Assembly: GCA_963971305.1 (NCBI GenBank)
Contig: OZ020303.1
Span: 38,738,106 to 38,802,105 of the forward strand
Direction: 5' to 3'
DNA from: Arcuatula senhousia
Taxonomy: Eukaryota; Mollusca; Bivalvia; Mytilida; Mytilidae
Length of the DNA: 64,000 nucleotides
Part shown: piece after piece, positions 54,201 to 59,940 of the stretch
Layout of the letters: each line of letters opens with the position of its first letter
Numbering within the stretch: position 1 is the stretch's first letter
Notes under the pieces: generated by a model
What the model saw: only the letters and a program-made list of their open reading frames with translations
Told to the model about the DNA's origin: nothing
Database searches by the model: none
Position numbers and translations under genes: made by a program

Positions 54201-55065
54201 ATGAAAATATCAAAACATAAAAGATAAAAAATATAAATGAATTTAATCCAACAAAAATGAAGCTATCACATGCAAATGAGAACAACAAAAAAGACGCATT
54301 AAAATAATTGAATACACATGAACTAGATCTTTTCAAATATGATGTTTGTTTTGCAGGAGAAGTTAGCTGGTGTGTACCAGGAGCTCGGTGGTGATGACAT
54401 AGACACTCTTCCCTGGAGGATACTAGTAGAACATCCTCTAATCCAGGATATTGTACAAGCCTGCCATACATTCAAATCTGTAGTAAGTACTGGTAGTAGT
54501 GATATGCTACTGAGAATCAATTCTTTTTACATTGTGCACAATAAATGCAGCACAAGTTTCTTTTTTAAAGTTTTTTTTTAAAAACCAAAATTAAGGGGTA
54601 CCCATCCATGTACCCAACATTTAGGCTTGAAACTGTGTAATAATGATTTGTTATCCAAACTTTCTGATAAGATTTGTCAGCTACCTGCCCAAGGTGGATG
54701 GTTTTCTCCAGAACCCGGTTTCATCCACCTTTCAAACTGGCCCCTCGTTGATGACCCAAGTGTGTTGAAAGTGGCTTTAAACCCCAACACACACACACAC
54801 ATGCACACACACCAAACTTGATGAAAAATGTATTTAGATAGGTTGAAAGTTTAACTAGTAAATCAACCATGACACAAGAGACAGATGATAAGGTGTTAGC
54901 TTGGACAAAACCTCATTGTTAACAGATTATTTCCCAGTTTTTGTGTTATTTTTAGACCTTTTCATGTTTGAAGATGCATTTATTTATTTTTTGTAGGATG
55001 TTAAAGCAATACTATCCAATGCTAATGCTGAAATGGATGGACACAGCACAAAGACATTTGATTAA
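18240..55065 (+). CDS. spef2: SPEF2 (sperm flagellar protein 2 / KPL2 / CPC1), complete, 42 exons
   Basis: SPEF2 is a structural protein of the C1b projection of the axonemal central pair, needed for motile cilia and sperm flagella; the mammalian protein binds IFT20. Forty-two exons join with consistent phase and GT/AG borders to 5,745 bases, 1,914 codons plus TAA (human is about 1,820). Domains in order: CH-like 1-115; Glu/Lys/Arg coiled coils 140-515; adenylate-kinase-like 555-915 with P-loop GKVFSGKST (573-581) and LDGFP; Lys/Ser/Pro linkers 915-1060 and 1235-1490; helical core 1061-1234; EF-hand-like region 1566-1790; conserved tail ending HSTKTFD. Exons 16 and 17 are in-phase microexons that may be optional. 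Introns carry many transposons. Alignment to the human protein is from memory; the identity is not in doubt. Confidence 0.96.
18788..19060 (-). mobile_element. MITE family with CACTCCCGAAGGGAGC head, copy 3
   Basis: It is inverted relative to copies at 8660 and 9143: CAGGTTAAACCTGTGACGCT at the left and ATCGCTCCCTTCAGGAGCGT at the right. It lies in SPEF2 intron 1. Confidence 0.7.
19630..19800. other. GC-rich island of unknown origin in SPEF2 intron 1
   Basis: About 170 bp with GC well above the surroundings. The minus strand reads YVPGLTLPGEMGEEVDRPGV or, in another frame, GSRYQAKWAKKSIALASTTS; neither is recognised. It may be a fragment of a retrotransposon or a foreign exon. I do not assign a function. 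Confidence 0.4.
20099..20201 (+). CDS. spef2: SPEF2 exon 2 (CH-like domain)
   Basis: It encodes FSRDFSSGFLIGEVLNKNGL and DDFDQFSQNK, part of the CH-like domain. Acceptor TTTCTAG, donor GTAAGT. Confidence 0.94.
20684..20936 (+). CDS. spef2: SPEF2 exon 3 (CH-like domain)
   Basis: It encodes residues 54-138 with LNNFTRIEPVLHLLGIPFD, MTEKHGTATRLMYQLYIA and KKKANLTGVAMETM, the most conserved part of the CH-like domain. Confidence 0.95.
21282..21499 (+). CDS. spef2: SPEF2 exon 4 (coiled coil)
   Basis: It encodes RLKHATPRQTDLNLNDVISR and then a charged helix ending KQSEIVAKIQ. Donor GTAAGT. Confidence 0.94.
21785..21878 (+). CDS. spef2: SPEF2 exon 5 (coiled coil)
   Basis: It encodes AATVHIPKPPPEKTAKAIQ followed by a basic stretch, as in other SPEF2 proteins. 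Acceptor TTTTCAG. Confidence 0.93.
22075..22142 (+). CDS. spef2: SPEF2 exon 6
   Basis: It encodes ETVDAISAFEEKMKMVLPPS then ED; acceptor TTGTAG, donor GTATGT. Confidence 0.9.
22656..22863 (+). CDS. spef2: SPEF2 exon 7 (coiled coil)
   Basis: It encodes residues 265-334 with NDDYIGKIRKRLQEDASARA and LVDQMKAHEAQE, strongly conserved. Confidence 0.95.
23380..23568 (+). CDS. spef2: SPEF2 exon 8 (coiled coil)
   Basis: It encodes LVNRLMRQSQQERRIAVQLL and QARHEKEVIRKNRITREQ, nearly identical to vertebrate SPEF2. Confidence 0.96.
23926..24113 (+). CDS. spef2: SPEF2 exon 9 (coiled coil)
   Basis: It encodes residues 398-460, ending VAEYRELTNK-type sequence (AEYRELTN); acceptor AACAATAG, donor GTAAGA. 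Confidence 0.93.
24454..24664. mobile_element. MITE with TACTGTGG ends
   Basis: TACTGTGGTTTCATTATT at the left and AAATAAATTAATCCACAGTA at the right are inverted. Inside are several CCACGAAAATTG / CAATTTTCGTGG blocks. It lies in SPEF2 intron 9. A decayed relative is visible near 25140-25195. Confidence 0.75.
24842..25007 (+). CDS. spef2: SPEF2 exon 10
   Basis: It encodes LLPAKLMREWTVLFTEGKPL then a Pro/Glu-rich stretch and DETDFMEYK. Acceptor TTTTTCAG, donor GTCAGT. Confidence 0.93.
25365..25481 (+). CDS. spef2: SPEF2 exon 11
   Basis: It encodes NFDGEWLPPEGSETV and NPIVGHIVQRLFNLVHPPS, leading into the P-loop domain. Confidence 0.92.
25878..25980 (+). CDS. spef2: SPEF2 exon 12 (P-loop)
   Basis: It encodes a Pro-rich start, then CVLGKVFSGKSTALQKLAN. 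GKVFSGKS fits the Walker A pattern GxxxxGK[ST] of adenylate-kinase-like folds. Confidence 0.95.
26391..26476 (+). CDS. spef2: SPEF2 exon 13
   Basis: It encodes ERRVQILCVDDLVNAAIEAH, the second strand and helix of the kinase-like fold. Confidence 0.93.
26919..26958 (+). CDS. spef2: SPEF2 exon 14
   Basis: A 40-base exon encoding PETTEPMNENVPA plus one base. Acceptor TTTTTTCAG, donor GTATTT; phase fits exon 15. Confidence 0.8.
27398..27646. mobile_element. MITE with CACAGGCAATTT ends and TA duplication
   Basis: TA-CACAGGCAATTT at the left is inverted at the right (AAATTGCCTGTG-TA). The interior is a run of GTTAA/TTAAC palindromes, so the whole element can fold. It lies in SPEF2 intron 14. Confidence 0.8.
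27740..31549 (-). mobile_element. piggyBac element with TTAA duplications, decayed
   Basis: CCCTTGCCGTGCTG at the left and CAGCATGGCAAGGG at the right are inverted termini, each flanked by TTAA, the piggyBac target. CCCGGATATATCCGGGCTCA occurs twice just inside the right end. The minus strand carries a broken transposase gene. The complete ends and broken gene make this a recognisable but probably immobile copy, which enlarges SPEF2 intron 14. Confidence 0.93.
28740..30852 (-). pseudogene. piggyBac transposase (DDE_Tnp_1_7), frameshifted
   Basis: It starts with an acidic N-terminus (MAAEVNYLEGYTDFLELF, then Glu/Asp/Asn-rich). Shifted frames then give LFIDESTYEKI, TDYWYT, RDRFLLILTFLHLNDNNF, LALDGTVPWRG, CDATNGY, NYYTSPQLFQDLWELG, GTTGTVRSNQKGIPQ, EEIYHPKLVTEYNKLRGGVE and KWWKKVFF-like sequence. 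The order matches the piggyBac catalytic core. Many frameshifts and stops make it inactive. Confidence 0.9.
31554..33197. other. Remainder of SPEF2 intron 14, no gene seen
   Basis: AT-rich intron sequence with homopolymer T tracts (for example near 32250 and 32615-32640). I see no conserved coding block, clear inverted repeat or RNA gene here. Confidence 0.6.
33198..33343 (+). CDS. spef2: SPEF2 exon 15 (linker)
   Basis: It encodes a Gly/Pro/Glu-rich linker (GSPQGEEVPRTDSGQPPEAP) ending TKKGKDASKPS. Acceptor TTTCCACAG, donor GTAAGT. Confidence 0.88.
33510..33662. repeat. Long hairpin (MITE-like) with GCCAGGCAATGG arms
   Basis: The left arm TGTGTAGCCAGGCAATGG and onward to AGATCAGCT pairs with AGCTGATCTGG through CCATTGCCTGGCAACACA. 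Arms are about 50 bp with few mismatches, and the inner loop also pairs (TTCTATTGC with GCAACAGAA). It lies in SPEF2 intron 15. Confidence 0.8.
34206..34229 (+). CDS. spef2: SPEF2 exon 16 (24-base microexon)
   Basis: It encodes ETPESDIE in phase 0-0. The acceptor is TGTATTTCAG and the donor GTATTG. It is a multiple of three, so skipping would keep the frame. Support is splice sites, phase and resemblance to exon 17 only. Confidence 0.6.
34913..34957 (+). CDS. spef2: SPEF2 exon 17 (45-base microexon)
   Basis: It encodes TPESSDDDLLPGDTC in phase 0-0; acceptor TTATTTTAG, donor GTATGT. The TPES start echoes exon 16. Possibly a cassette exon. Confidence 0.6.
36121..36690. mobile_element. Inverted-repeat element with AAAAGAGRTAGGGGCT ends
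   Basis: AAAAGAGATAGGGGCTATAA at the left is inverted at the right (AGAGCCCCTACCTCTTTT), with TATTTGGCCC / GGGCCAAAATA next to it. It contains two TGACGTCA sites (36255 and 36278). It is non-coding and lies in SPEF2 intron 17. Confidence 0.7.
37133..37236 (+). CDS. spef2: SPEF2 exon 18 (kinase-like domain)
   Basis: It encodes KAKLGAKALRYLKKGQPIDD followed by QVIVDILVEAIR, typical of the NMP-binding helices in the adenylate-kinase-like fold. Confidence 0.94.
37556..37809 (+). CDS. spef2: SPEF2 exon 19 (kinase-like domain)
   Basis: It encodes GTGWILDGFPSNYNQAKVLE, the adenylate-kinase signature DGFP with Ser in place of the usual Arg, then a Pro-rich insert and GIDVVIHFDIGDELCLKRAA. Confidence 0.95.
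38035..38145. repeat. Small inverted-repeat element, TACCGTATAAGC type
   Basis: Right end GCTTATACGGTA with GATACCCGCAAAAA resembles the ends of the 1186-1882 MITE class; the left end is poorly preserved. It is a fragment in SPEF2 intron 19. Confidence 0.4.
38314..38449 (+). CDS. spef2: SPEF2 exon 20 (kinase-like domain, LID-like)
   Basis: It completes GRYQSVQGDDQYHQEFKPPP, which resembles the adenylate-kinase LID (YHxxFxPP). It ends with EQIQHR, conserved in SPEF2. Confidence 0.93.
38577..38788. mobile_element. MITE with TACTGTAAACCAA ends and TA duplication
   Basis: TACTGTAAACCAATTAACTT at the left and TTGGTTTACAGTA at the right are inverted, each flanked by TA. CGCGAAAG/CTTTCGCG-type blocks fill the interior. 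It lies in SPEF2 intron 20. Confidence 0.82.
39047..39188 (+). CDS. spef2: SPEF2 exon 21 (end of kinase-like domain)
   Basis: It encodes ITGFLDSWPKLEKWFNKFG and LYLELDRILEDTLNK, closing the kinase-like domain. Confidence 0.94.
39289..39390 (+). repeat. Short ATGCCCC-ended dispersed repeat, copy 3
   Basis: It opens with the hairpin ATGCCCCATCTACAAAAGTA followed by GGGGGCAT and ends near GATGAGGCATTATGTC. Opposite orientation to the other three copies. Confidence 0.65.
39869..39943 (+). CDS. spef2: SPEF2 exon 22 (linker)
   Basis: It encodes LLGKDQPEISETKDVSPPEE then KKEEP, the start of a charged linker. Acceptor TTTTTTCAG, donor GTATGT. Confidence 0.9.
41088..41578 (-). mobile_element. Retroposed insertion with 13-bp target duplication
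   Basis: AAAGGCTATTAAT flanks both sides exactly (41075-41087 and 41579-41591). The left end is T-rich, as expected for a poly-A tail of a minus-strand retroposon, and a TA microsatellite lies at the other end. It looks like a 5'-truncated LINE 3' end; no coding block is visible. Confidence 0.75.
41551..41570. repeat. TA microsatellite
   Basis: Alternating AT run at the end of the retroposed insertion at 41088-41578. Confidence 0.85.
42123..42192 (+). CDS. spef2: SPEF2 exon 23 (linker)
   Basis: It encodes PPPPPEPPKEEEPKSRSPSG then SRK; acceptor TTTGTAG, donor GTACAT. Confidence 0.88.
42428..42571 (+). CDS. spef2: SPEF2 exon 24 (Lys/Ser-rich linker)
   Basis: It encodes a Lys/Ser/Gly-rich stretch (GSGKKGSRPGSSRSKSPKEK). 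The acceptor (CATTAAAAG) is weak, but phase fits both neighbours and the donor is GTAAGA. Confidence 0.75.
43033..43181 (+). CDS. spef2: SPEF2 exon 25
   Basis: It encodes a Lys/Gly stretch, an EP dipeptide run (PEPEPEPEPEPT), then GSEEWVFVDLPIND, where conservation with vertebrate SPEF2 resumes. Confidence 0.93.
43671..43798 (+). CDS. spef2: SPEF2 exon 26
   Basis: It encodes LADVLATYWEDIEKSYVTNS and ERENIYRYFFQI. Acceptor CATTGCAG, donor GTATGC. Confidence 0.94.
43972..44066 (-). repeat. Short ATGCCCC-ended dispersed repeat, copy 4
   Basis: It is bounded by CATAATGCCCCATTTCG and TATGCCCCTACTTTCGTAGA, same family as the copies at 3105, 8390 and 39289. Confidence 0.6.
44201..44267 (+). CDS. 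spef2: SPEF2 exon 27
   Basis: It encodes KDFMAYLRRPDNKQVYISQW then QK, matching the LKRPDHKQDFVAQW block of human SPEF2. Confidence 0.95.
44529..44855 (+). CDS. spef2: SPEF2 exon 28 (largest exon, helical core)
   Basis: It encodes residues 1126-1234 with DEETKAELHQRVDDLRETLW, IINDGWLDDRLGVL and AEVDRFQDSIRLLKDYYKGM, the best conserved stretch of the protein. Confidence 0.97.
45240..45502 (+). CDS. spef2: SPEF2 exon 29 (Arg/Ser/Lys/Pro-rich linker)
   Basis: It encodes LPVERPPPPEVPGSAEGS followed by SRSQSPKSPKGSRSSSAKKR-type repeats. Human has a much shorter Lys-rich segment here. Acceptor AATTACAG, donor GTATGA. Confidence 0.9.
45898..46099 (+). CDS. spef2: SPEF2 exon 30
   Basis: It encodes IPLVPRRPVSPDPD, an Ala/Lys-rich segment, then PDERLIFDAYQTASGNLSNI, matching the conserved DTWQQASLAVSHM region of the human protein. 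Confidence 0.92.
46115..46318. mobile_element. MITE with GGGTGGTAAAGG ends
   Basis: GGGGGTGGTAAAGG at the left and CCTTTACCACCC at the right are inverted, and ACTTTA flanks both sides. Interior repeats of ACGATGAACGGCCAATAAAA are visible. It sits just after SPEF2 exon 30. Confidence 0.78.
46616..46814 (+). CDS. spef2: SPEF2 exon 31 (coiled coil and Lys-rich)
   Basis: It encodes IQAEQAAKEAEEEAERKREE and a Lys/Gly-rich tail. Acceptor is a poly-T tract ending TTCAG; donor GTTAGC. Confidence 0.9.
47125..47214 (+). CDS. spef2: SPEF2 exon 32
   Basis: It encodes SESESEEDREKREKKNKMKE then EYYFAIQEE, matching the KIKEEHLAALQFEE region of human SPEF2. Confidence 0.92.
47501..48680 (+). repeat. Tandem array, 182-bp period, with hairpin head
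   Basis: The head TCTCGCCTGCGACGAATAGT pairs with CGCGGAAGGCGAGA; a GGCGAC microsatellite follows. About six monomers contain GTAAACTTTTTTGTAAGACT, AATAGCTAGGCATCTGATAT and CTCCAGTGACTCTGTGAACT. The tail GGCAGGCGAGACATA repeats the head in inverted form. It lies in SPEF2 intron 32. Confidence 0.88.
48773..48911 (+). CDS. spef2: SPEF2 exon 33
   Basis: It encodes ACKVRLELIKLHACSVLQDL and DMNDWLGARFLKENE, as in human (FRLELIKTKAL, EKWLGERYLNE). Confidence 0.95.
48912..50030. other. SPEF2 intron 33, no feature seen
   Basis: AT-rich intron sequence of about 1.1 kb. I find no inverted repeat, tandem array or conserved coding block. Confidence 0.6.
50031..50130 (+). CDS. spef2: SPEF2 exon 34
   Basis: It encodes VDHMSEVMRNAIEEKKALKQ and KQEDFLLND. 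Acceptor TCTTTGCAG, donor GTAAGT. Confidence 0.94.
50770..50877 (+). CDS. spef2: SPEF2 exon 35
   Basis: It encodes LKVLKTPSPPTPPPPEEEPT and QFTVKQLYQLFKQ, the Pro-rich hinge before the EF-hand-like region. Confidence 0.94.
51271..51399 (+). CDS. spef2: SPEF2 exon 36 (EF-hand-like region)
   Basis: It encodes APTGVLSKQSYVETLETMVG and IPDQWMNMNPSQ. Acceptor has a T tract ending TTTAG; donor GTTTGT. Confidence 0.94.
51819..52001 (+). CDS. spef2: SPEF2 exon 37 (EF-hand-like region)
   Basis: It encodes GEYVDWRRFLLAVSQPIPTP and KFKEMDQKSTGFVTREQYDR. The loop DQKSTGFVTREQ looks like an EF-hand but ends in Gln instead of Glu, so calcium binding is doubtful. Confidence 0.95.
52485..52613 (+). CDS. 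spef2: SPEF2 exon 38
   Basis: It encodes MDLWFGLSQDEVGFSRQRNL and FDFFADHSKTPVVMDYISM, matching the human FFFRLFADYEKDPPQLDYTQM region. Confidence 0.94.
53178..53302 (+). CDS. spef2: SPEF2 exon 39
   Basis: It encodes LLYFSAHPYPQEGFLRALSV and CGHHMPRLGKIDPRPPSVTE. The donor is GTTGGT; a second GT four bases on would break the frame. Confidence 0.93.
53811..53991 (+). CDS. spef2: SPEF2 exon 40
   Basis: It encodes a Pro/Asp-rich start, VDALVSLDALYRVLHHGES and SHRFSVSADPED. Acceptor TTTGACAG, donor GTTTGT. Confidence 0.92.
54357..54482 (+). CDS. spef2: SPEF2 exon 41
   Basis: It encodes EKLAGVYQELGGDDIDTLPW and VEHPLIQDIVQACHTFKSV. Acceptor TTTTGCAG, donor GTAAGT. Confidence 0.92.
54653..54792 (+). 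mobile_element. SINE body fragment
   Basis: GTCAGCTACCTGCCCAAGGT, GGTTTTCTCCAGAACCC and GTGGCTTTAAACCCCAAC match in order the body of the SINE at 1931-2206 (GTTACCTGCCCAAGATCGG, GGTTTCCTCCACC, GGCATTAAACACCAAC). The tRNA-like head is absent, and a CA microsatellite follows. Confidence 0.65.
54997..55065 (+). CDS. spef2: SPEF2 exon 42 (stop codon)
   Basis: It encodes DVKAILSNANAEMDGHSTKT then FD and TAA. Acceptor TTTTGTAG. Possible poly-A signals ATTAAA lie at 55336 and 55444 in the A/T-rich 3' flank, but neither can be confirmed here. Confidence 0.85.
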   Translation, partial: DVKAILSNANAEMDGHSTKTFD

Positions 55066-56040
55066 ATTGACTGTGCATTTAGATTCTCATGTTAAAGTTG
55101 AACGAAAGACTCAAACTGTGATAATGATTCCAAAAGTGCATTTCATTGCATGCATAATACATGATTTTCTTTTATATTTTACATGTATGTTTTACTTTAT
55201 GTGATTTAAAAAAAAAAATGAACTGATGTGATATGACATTTTAAATTTAGATTTTTCAAAGAAATATTAATTAAGTTGAAACTTAAAGTAAACAAATCAA
55301 ATTAGATTGTTGAAAATTGCAATGTAGATAATTGAATTAAAAGAAAAGATTTAAATTTTATTTACAAATTATTGTATTTTTATAATTTTCCGTCCACAAT
55401 GTGATAATTTTTTTTATACAAAAGAGTATTTATTTTGTTATTTATTAAAATTTGATGTTTAAATGATTTTGTTTGTCATTTATATCAGCCATTGAAGAAA
55501 TGAAAGACACAAGGAAGTGCAAAAAACATAATTAAAGTGACGTGTTAACAAAATATGTCATTTTCGAGTTCATTGCTTTTGCGAAAGAAATCCCTCAATT
55601 AGACAGAAATTATCACGTGACTTTACCAGTTTTTGAGTCAAACTGGTTTGATGCCCCGTAGACTTATGCAAAAGCGTTTGTGGGTTTATAAAAACAGTGA
55701 TATCTTTATAAATGGTAAATAATTCAATTGAATGAAAAAGTATTCTTCCATGCCTAGAAATATTTCCAGCATTGAAGACTCCTTTAATATACAACAAAGC
55801 AAAATTTTTTTTTATCTATTGCTCTTTCTTGCACTGGAAATCGTCATGCCCAGAAAAAATTAGAAATAATAAAAAGAACTTATTCCAGGTTCACCAGCCA
55901 TTCTGCGCTATCATGAAAACAACATATTTTTAATGTCCTACTTAGGAGGAAGGGGGTATAAAATTTACAGGTTTGATCCTTTGTCAATCTATATTAAGTC
56001 AGATATCATATGAATAAGTTGTTCTTTTTTCCAAGTCAGA
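55066..56040. other. SPEF2 3' flank
   Basis: A/T-rich sequence that includes the probable SPEF2 3' UTR. No gene or repeat with clear ends is recognised. Confidence 0.55.
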
Positions 56041-56090
56041 TATAAACTAGAAAAATGTGTCTATGAGCCGAAGATGGCCCACCCATTTTT
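56041..56090 (+). repeat. Left piece of a 146-bp-family array
   Basis: GTGTCTATGAGCCGAAGATG matches the start of the array at 5480. The match resumes at about 59282 (GAAATATCATTGACC), so the array between was inserted into this older repeat. Confidence 0.7.
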
Positions 56091-59000
56091 ATACGACCGC
56101 AAAAAATTTGCGGTCGTATTATGGTGTGATGCTGTCGTCGTCATTGTTGTCGTCGTCTTTGTCTGTTAAATTTTTAGTGTTTCCACAATAACTTAAGTTC
56201 CAGTTATCCGATTGCTATGAAACTTGACAATGATGTTTCTTACCATAAATGGATGAATTGGATTGATTTTGGGGGTCCCCCCATTTTTCGTTTAGAAATT
56301 AGGGGCCAAAAAAGGCCAAAAATACGAGTTTTTTTGTTTGTTTCCACAATAACTTTAGTTCTAGTTATCTGATTGCTATGAAATTTGAAAGTGATGTTCC
56401 TTACCATACAACAATGAATGGGATCGATTTTTGGGGGCCTCCCTTTTTTTGTTTCGAAATAAGGGGCCCAAAAGGGACAAAAAATTCAAATATTTTATTT
56501 GTTTCCACCATAACGTTGGTCCTAGTAGGCCTATTGCTGTGAAATTTGTCAAAAATGTTCTTACAAAGTGAATGAAGTTGATGAATTTTTGCGCCCCTTT
56601 TTTCCCCATTGTGTTATTAGGGGCCAAAATAATAACTTTTTTATTTGTAGTCCGATTTTGAATTTTTTTTGCATGTTTGTTCTTGTCAAATAGCTGATAC
56701 AAATTTGAGAATTAATTTTTGTGACCATACCCTTTTTCACTTGTTTTGTATTTAGGGGCCAAAAGGGGCCGTAATCAAAACTTTTTTAATTCTGGTTTGT
56801 TTTTGAAATTTTTTATGCAAGTTTATTTGTGTCAAGTAGCGAATCCAAATTTGAGAATTTATTTTTGCAACCCCATCCCTTTTTCACCTGTTATGTAATA
56901 AAGGGCAAAAAGGGGCCGAAATCGAAATTTTTAGATTCTTGTCCGATTTTGACAATTTTTTTGCAAGTTTGTTCTTGAAAAGTAGCAGATATATTTGTGT
57001 GTCCCCTTTTTACCTGTGTCGGGGAAGGCAAAAGCAGGTCTAGTAGTCGGGTCACTCCGTCCGTCTTTCCGTCCATCCCGCTTGGTGCCTGTCTTGTGTA
57101 ATCTGAATCTCAAAAACCAAACACTAGATCTTTCTGAAATTTTACACAGTGATTACAGATATATTGAAGATGTGCACCTCCCCTTTTGGGATCATTTTAT
57201 AATTTCGTTTAGAAATTAGGGGCCCAAAGGGGCCATTGCAACCAAACTTGGTACAGTTGTTTAATGGCATTATGTGTACAAAGCTATCGTTCGGATTTTT
57301 GATTCATAAAAAAACATGGCCGCCATGGCTAAAAATAGAACATAGGGGTCAAATTACAGTTTTTTGCAATTAACTCAAAAACGGTAACAGATATCAAAAT
57401 TCTGCTATGTGTAAAAGTGATCAGCACCTCAAGATCTACCTGCCCAGAAATTTTCAAGAAGATCCAACAACCGATGTAGGAGTTATTGCCCTTTTTCTGG
57501 ATTTTTTCAAAATTTTGCACTTTTTTAGCCCTATATCTTGAAAACTATACAAGATATTTCAAAAATTTAAGTTGCATATGATTAAGCACATCAAGATCTA
57601 CATTTCATGTATATAGGTCAAAGCTGTAGGACCATTTCTTTCAGGAGTTATTATCCTTAAAACAACAAAATTTACCATTTTCATTACTTTTGCCCTGAAT
57701 TTCAAAGATTAACTTGTTTGACACAGTAAAACCAACTGCATCTTAACATGGCACACTTGTTTAATAGCTTATATGCTACAACTCTATTATTCAGATTTTT
57801 TATTTGTAAAAAAACATGGCCGCCATGGCTGAAAATAGAACATAGGGGTAAATTGCATTTTTTTGTTAATAACTCAAAAATGGTTTCAGATACCAAAATT
57901 GTGCAAGAATCAAAAGTAATCAGCATATTAAGACCTACCTGTCCTGAAATTTTGGAAAAGATTTGACTGCTGATGTGGGAGTTATTGTTTTTTTTCCTTA
58001 AATTTTGCCTAATTTACTCTTAAGCCCAATATCTTGAAAACTAATCAAGATATTTCAGATGAGCCATTCAGGCTCTTGAGAGCCTCTTGTTTGTTTCCAC
58101 AATAACTTTTGTTCTGGTTGACCAATTGCTATGAAACTTTACAGTAATGTTACTTATAATAAAAGGAAGGGTTGGGCTGATTTTGGGTGTCCCCTCTTTT
58201 TGTTTGTTTAGAAATTAGAGGCCCAAAGGGGGGCCAAAAAAGCGAATTTTTAATTGTTTTCCACAATAACTTTTGTTCTGGTTGACCAAATGCTATGAAA
58301 ATTAACAGTAATGTTACTTACCATAAAAGGAAGGGTTGGGCTGATTTTGGGTGTCCCCTCTTTTTTCGTTTAGAAACTAAGGGCCCTAAAGGGGCCAAAA
58401 TAGCAACTTTTTTATTTGTTTCCACAATAACTAGTTTTGGTTGACCAAATGCAATGAAACTTTACAGTAGTGTTACTCACCATAAATTAAAGGATGGGGA
58501 TGATTTTGGGTGTCCCCTCTCTTTTTGTTTAGGAACGAGGGGCAAAAATGTGACATTTTTTATTTATGGTCCGATTTAGAATTTTTTTTTTATAAGTTAA
58601 TTTTGGTCATATATTGGATACAAAATGGAGGATACAATTTTTCCTTGACCCACCTTTTCTGTTTAGCAATAAGGGGACCAAAAGGAATAGAAACTATTTT
58701 TTTTGTCTATTTTTACAATATTGGGTGGCATGTAACAAATATGCTTTGTAATTCCACCATAGGATGCAAGTGTCAAAATATTTTGACTGTCCATATTGGG
58801 CCTAGAACGTACAGGGTTCAACATTTTTGCCGTGCGACACAGGGCCAGACATCGATTGGTCTTGTTTTACTGTTATGTTATTATCGACCAAAAGGGGCCA
58901 AAATCCTAACTTTTTTTATTTCTGGTCCGATTAACAAGTTTTTTTTACAAATTCATCCTTGCCAAGTAGCGATTCTAAATTTAAGAATAAATTTTTGCGA

Positions 59001-59278
59001 CCCCCACCTTTTTTTGCCGTAATCATAATTTAAAAAAATTTCTGGTTCGATTTTTATTTTTTCCCCCAAACATTATTCTTTTCAAGAGTAGAATACAAAA
59101 TTGAAAATTTATATTTTTACCCCCTGGGTCGAAAGTCCTTCAGAGAAGCATATGTCAAAAACCTTTGTCAGTCCACCATGGGTTGCATGTGTCCAGAGCA
59201 ATAGACTATCCATATTGGGCCTAAAATGTACAGGGTTCAACATGTTGCGGTCGTATCATGCTGCGTTCGGCGAAGCTT
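56091..59278 (+). mobile_element. Long hairpin-headed repeat element inserted in an older array
   Basis: It opens with the hairpin ATACGACCGC-AAAAAATTT-GCGGTCGTAT and a TCGTCGTC tract, followed by degenerate repeats with TTTCCACAATAACTTWAGTT, GATTGCTATGAAACTT and AGGGGCCAAAA. It ends GTTGCGGTCGTATCATGCTG then GGCGAAGC, echoing the head. A CCGTCCGTC-type tract and other sub-repeats lie inside. It is non-coding; a 170-codon ORF at 58510 is repeat-derived. Confidence 0.75.
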
Positions 59279-59940
59279 TTTATTGAAATATCATTGACCC
59301 CTTTTACATGTAGAACCAAGAAACCTTGTTTATTGAATATATGTCCCAGTGACTAAATTTTCTATTGGTTGATGTTGCACTATTCAATACACATCAAGTG
59401 ATAAGATATCATTTCCCCCTATCATGTAGTACCAATCATTTGGACCTTAACCAAAATTGATCAAATGAGTTAAATATATGTCAAACAAGGTATTAATTAA
59501 ACTCGGAATTATTTTGATATCCGGAAAAATAACTTTTCCACTTGCAATAAAAACTTACCCAACAAAGGGGTAAGTCCGTGCATGCATGGACTAACCATGA
59601 GTTAGTTTCTCTATAAAATATGAATGGTAACTAACCCAAGGTTAGTCCATGCATGCATGGGACTAACCCCTTAGAAAGGTTAGTTGTTACTGCAAGTGGA
59701 AAAGTGATATCAAAATAATTCCGAGTTTAATTAATACCTTGTTGTCAGTGAAGAGACCTTATTTCAAGTGGGTGGTATAGCACTATCCAAAAAACATCTA
59801 CTGATGAAATATACCCCAAACATGTAGTATATACAAGATATGGACCTCAACCAAGAACTTTACTAAAGAATTAAAGACATACTTACATACATGTACAGAC
59901 AGGCAGACAGACAAGAATAAAATTATGTGTTTGTTTATAG
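59279..59940 (+). repeat. Right piece of a 146-bp-family array, decayed
   Basis: GAAATATCATTGACCCC, GGACCTTAACCAA and TATGGACCTCAACCAAGAAC match the family at 5480-6540, ending in a CAGACAGGCAGACAGACAAG tract like the older copy's microsatellite end. A MITE splits it. Confidence 0.7.
59484..59743. mobile_element. Near-palindromic MITE with GTCA duplication
   Basis: AACAAGGTATTAATTAAACT and onward for over 35 bp is exactly inverted at the right end, and GTCA flanks both ends. The inside again pairs (CTTTTCCACTTGCA with TGCAAGTGGAAAAG, and CCATGCATGCATGG). It is about 260 bp, non-coding, inserted into the older array. Confidence 0.88.

Noticed and set aside
58510..59022. 170-codon plus-strand ORF
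   Set aside because: It lies wholly within the 56091-59278 repeat element, has no recognisable domain and is Phe/Leu-rich low-complexity sequence.
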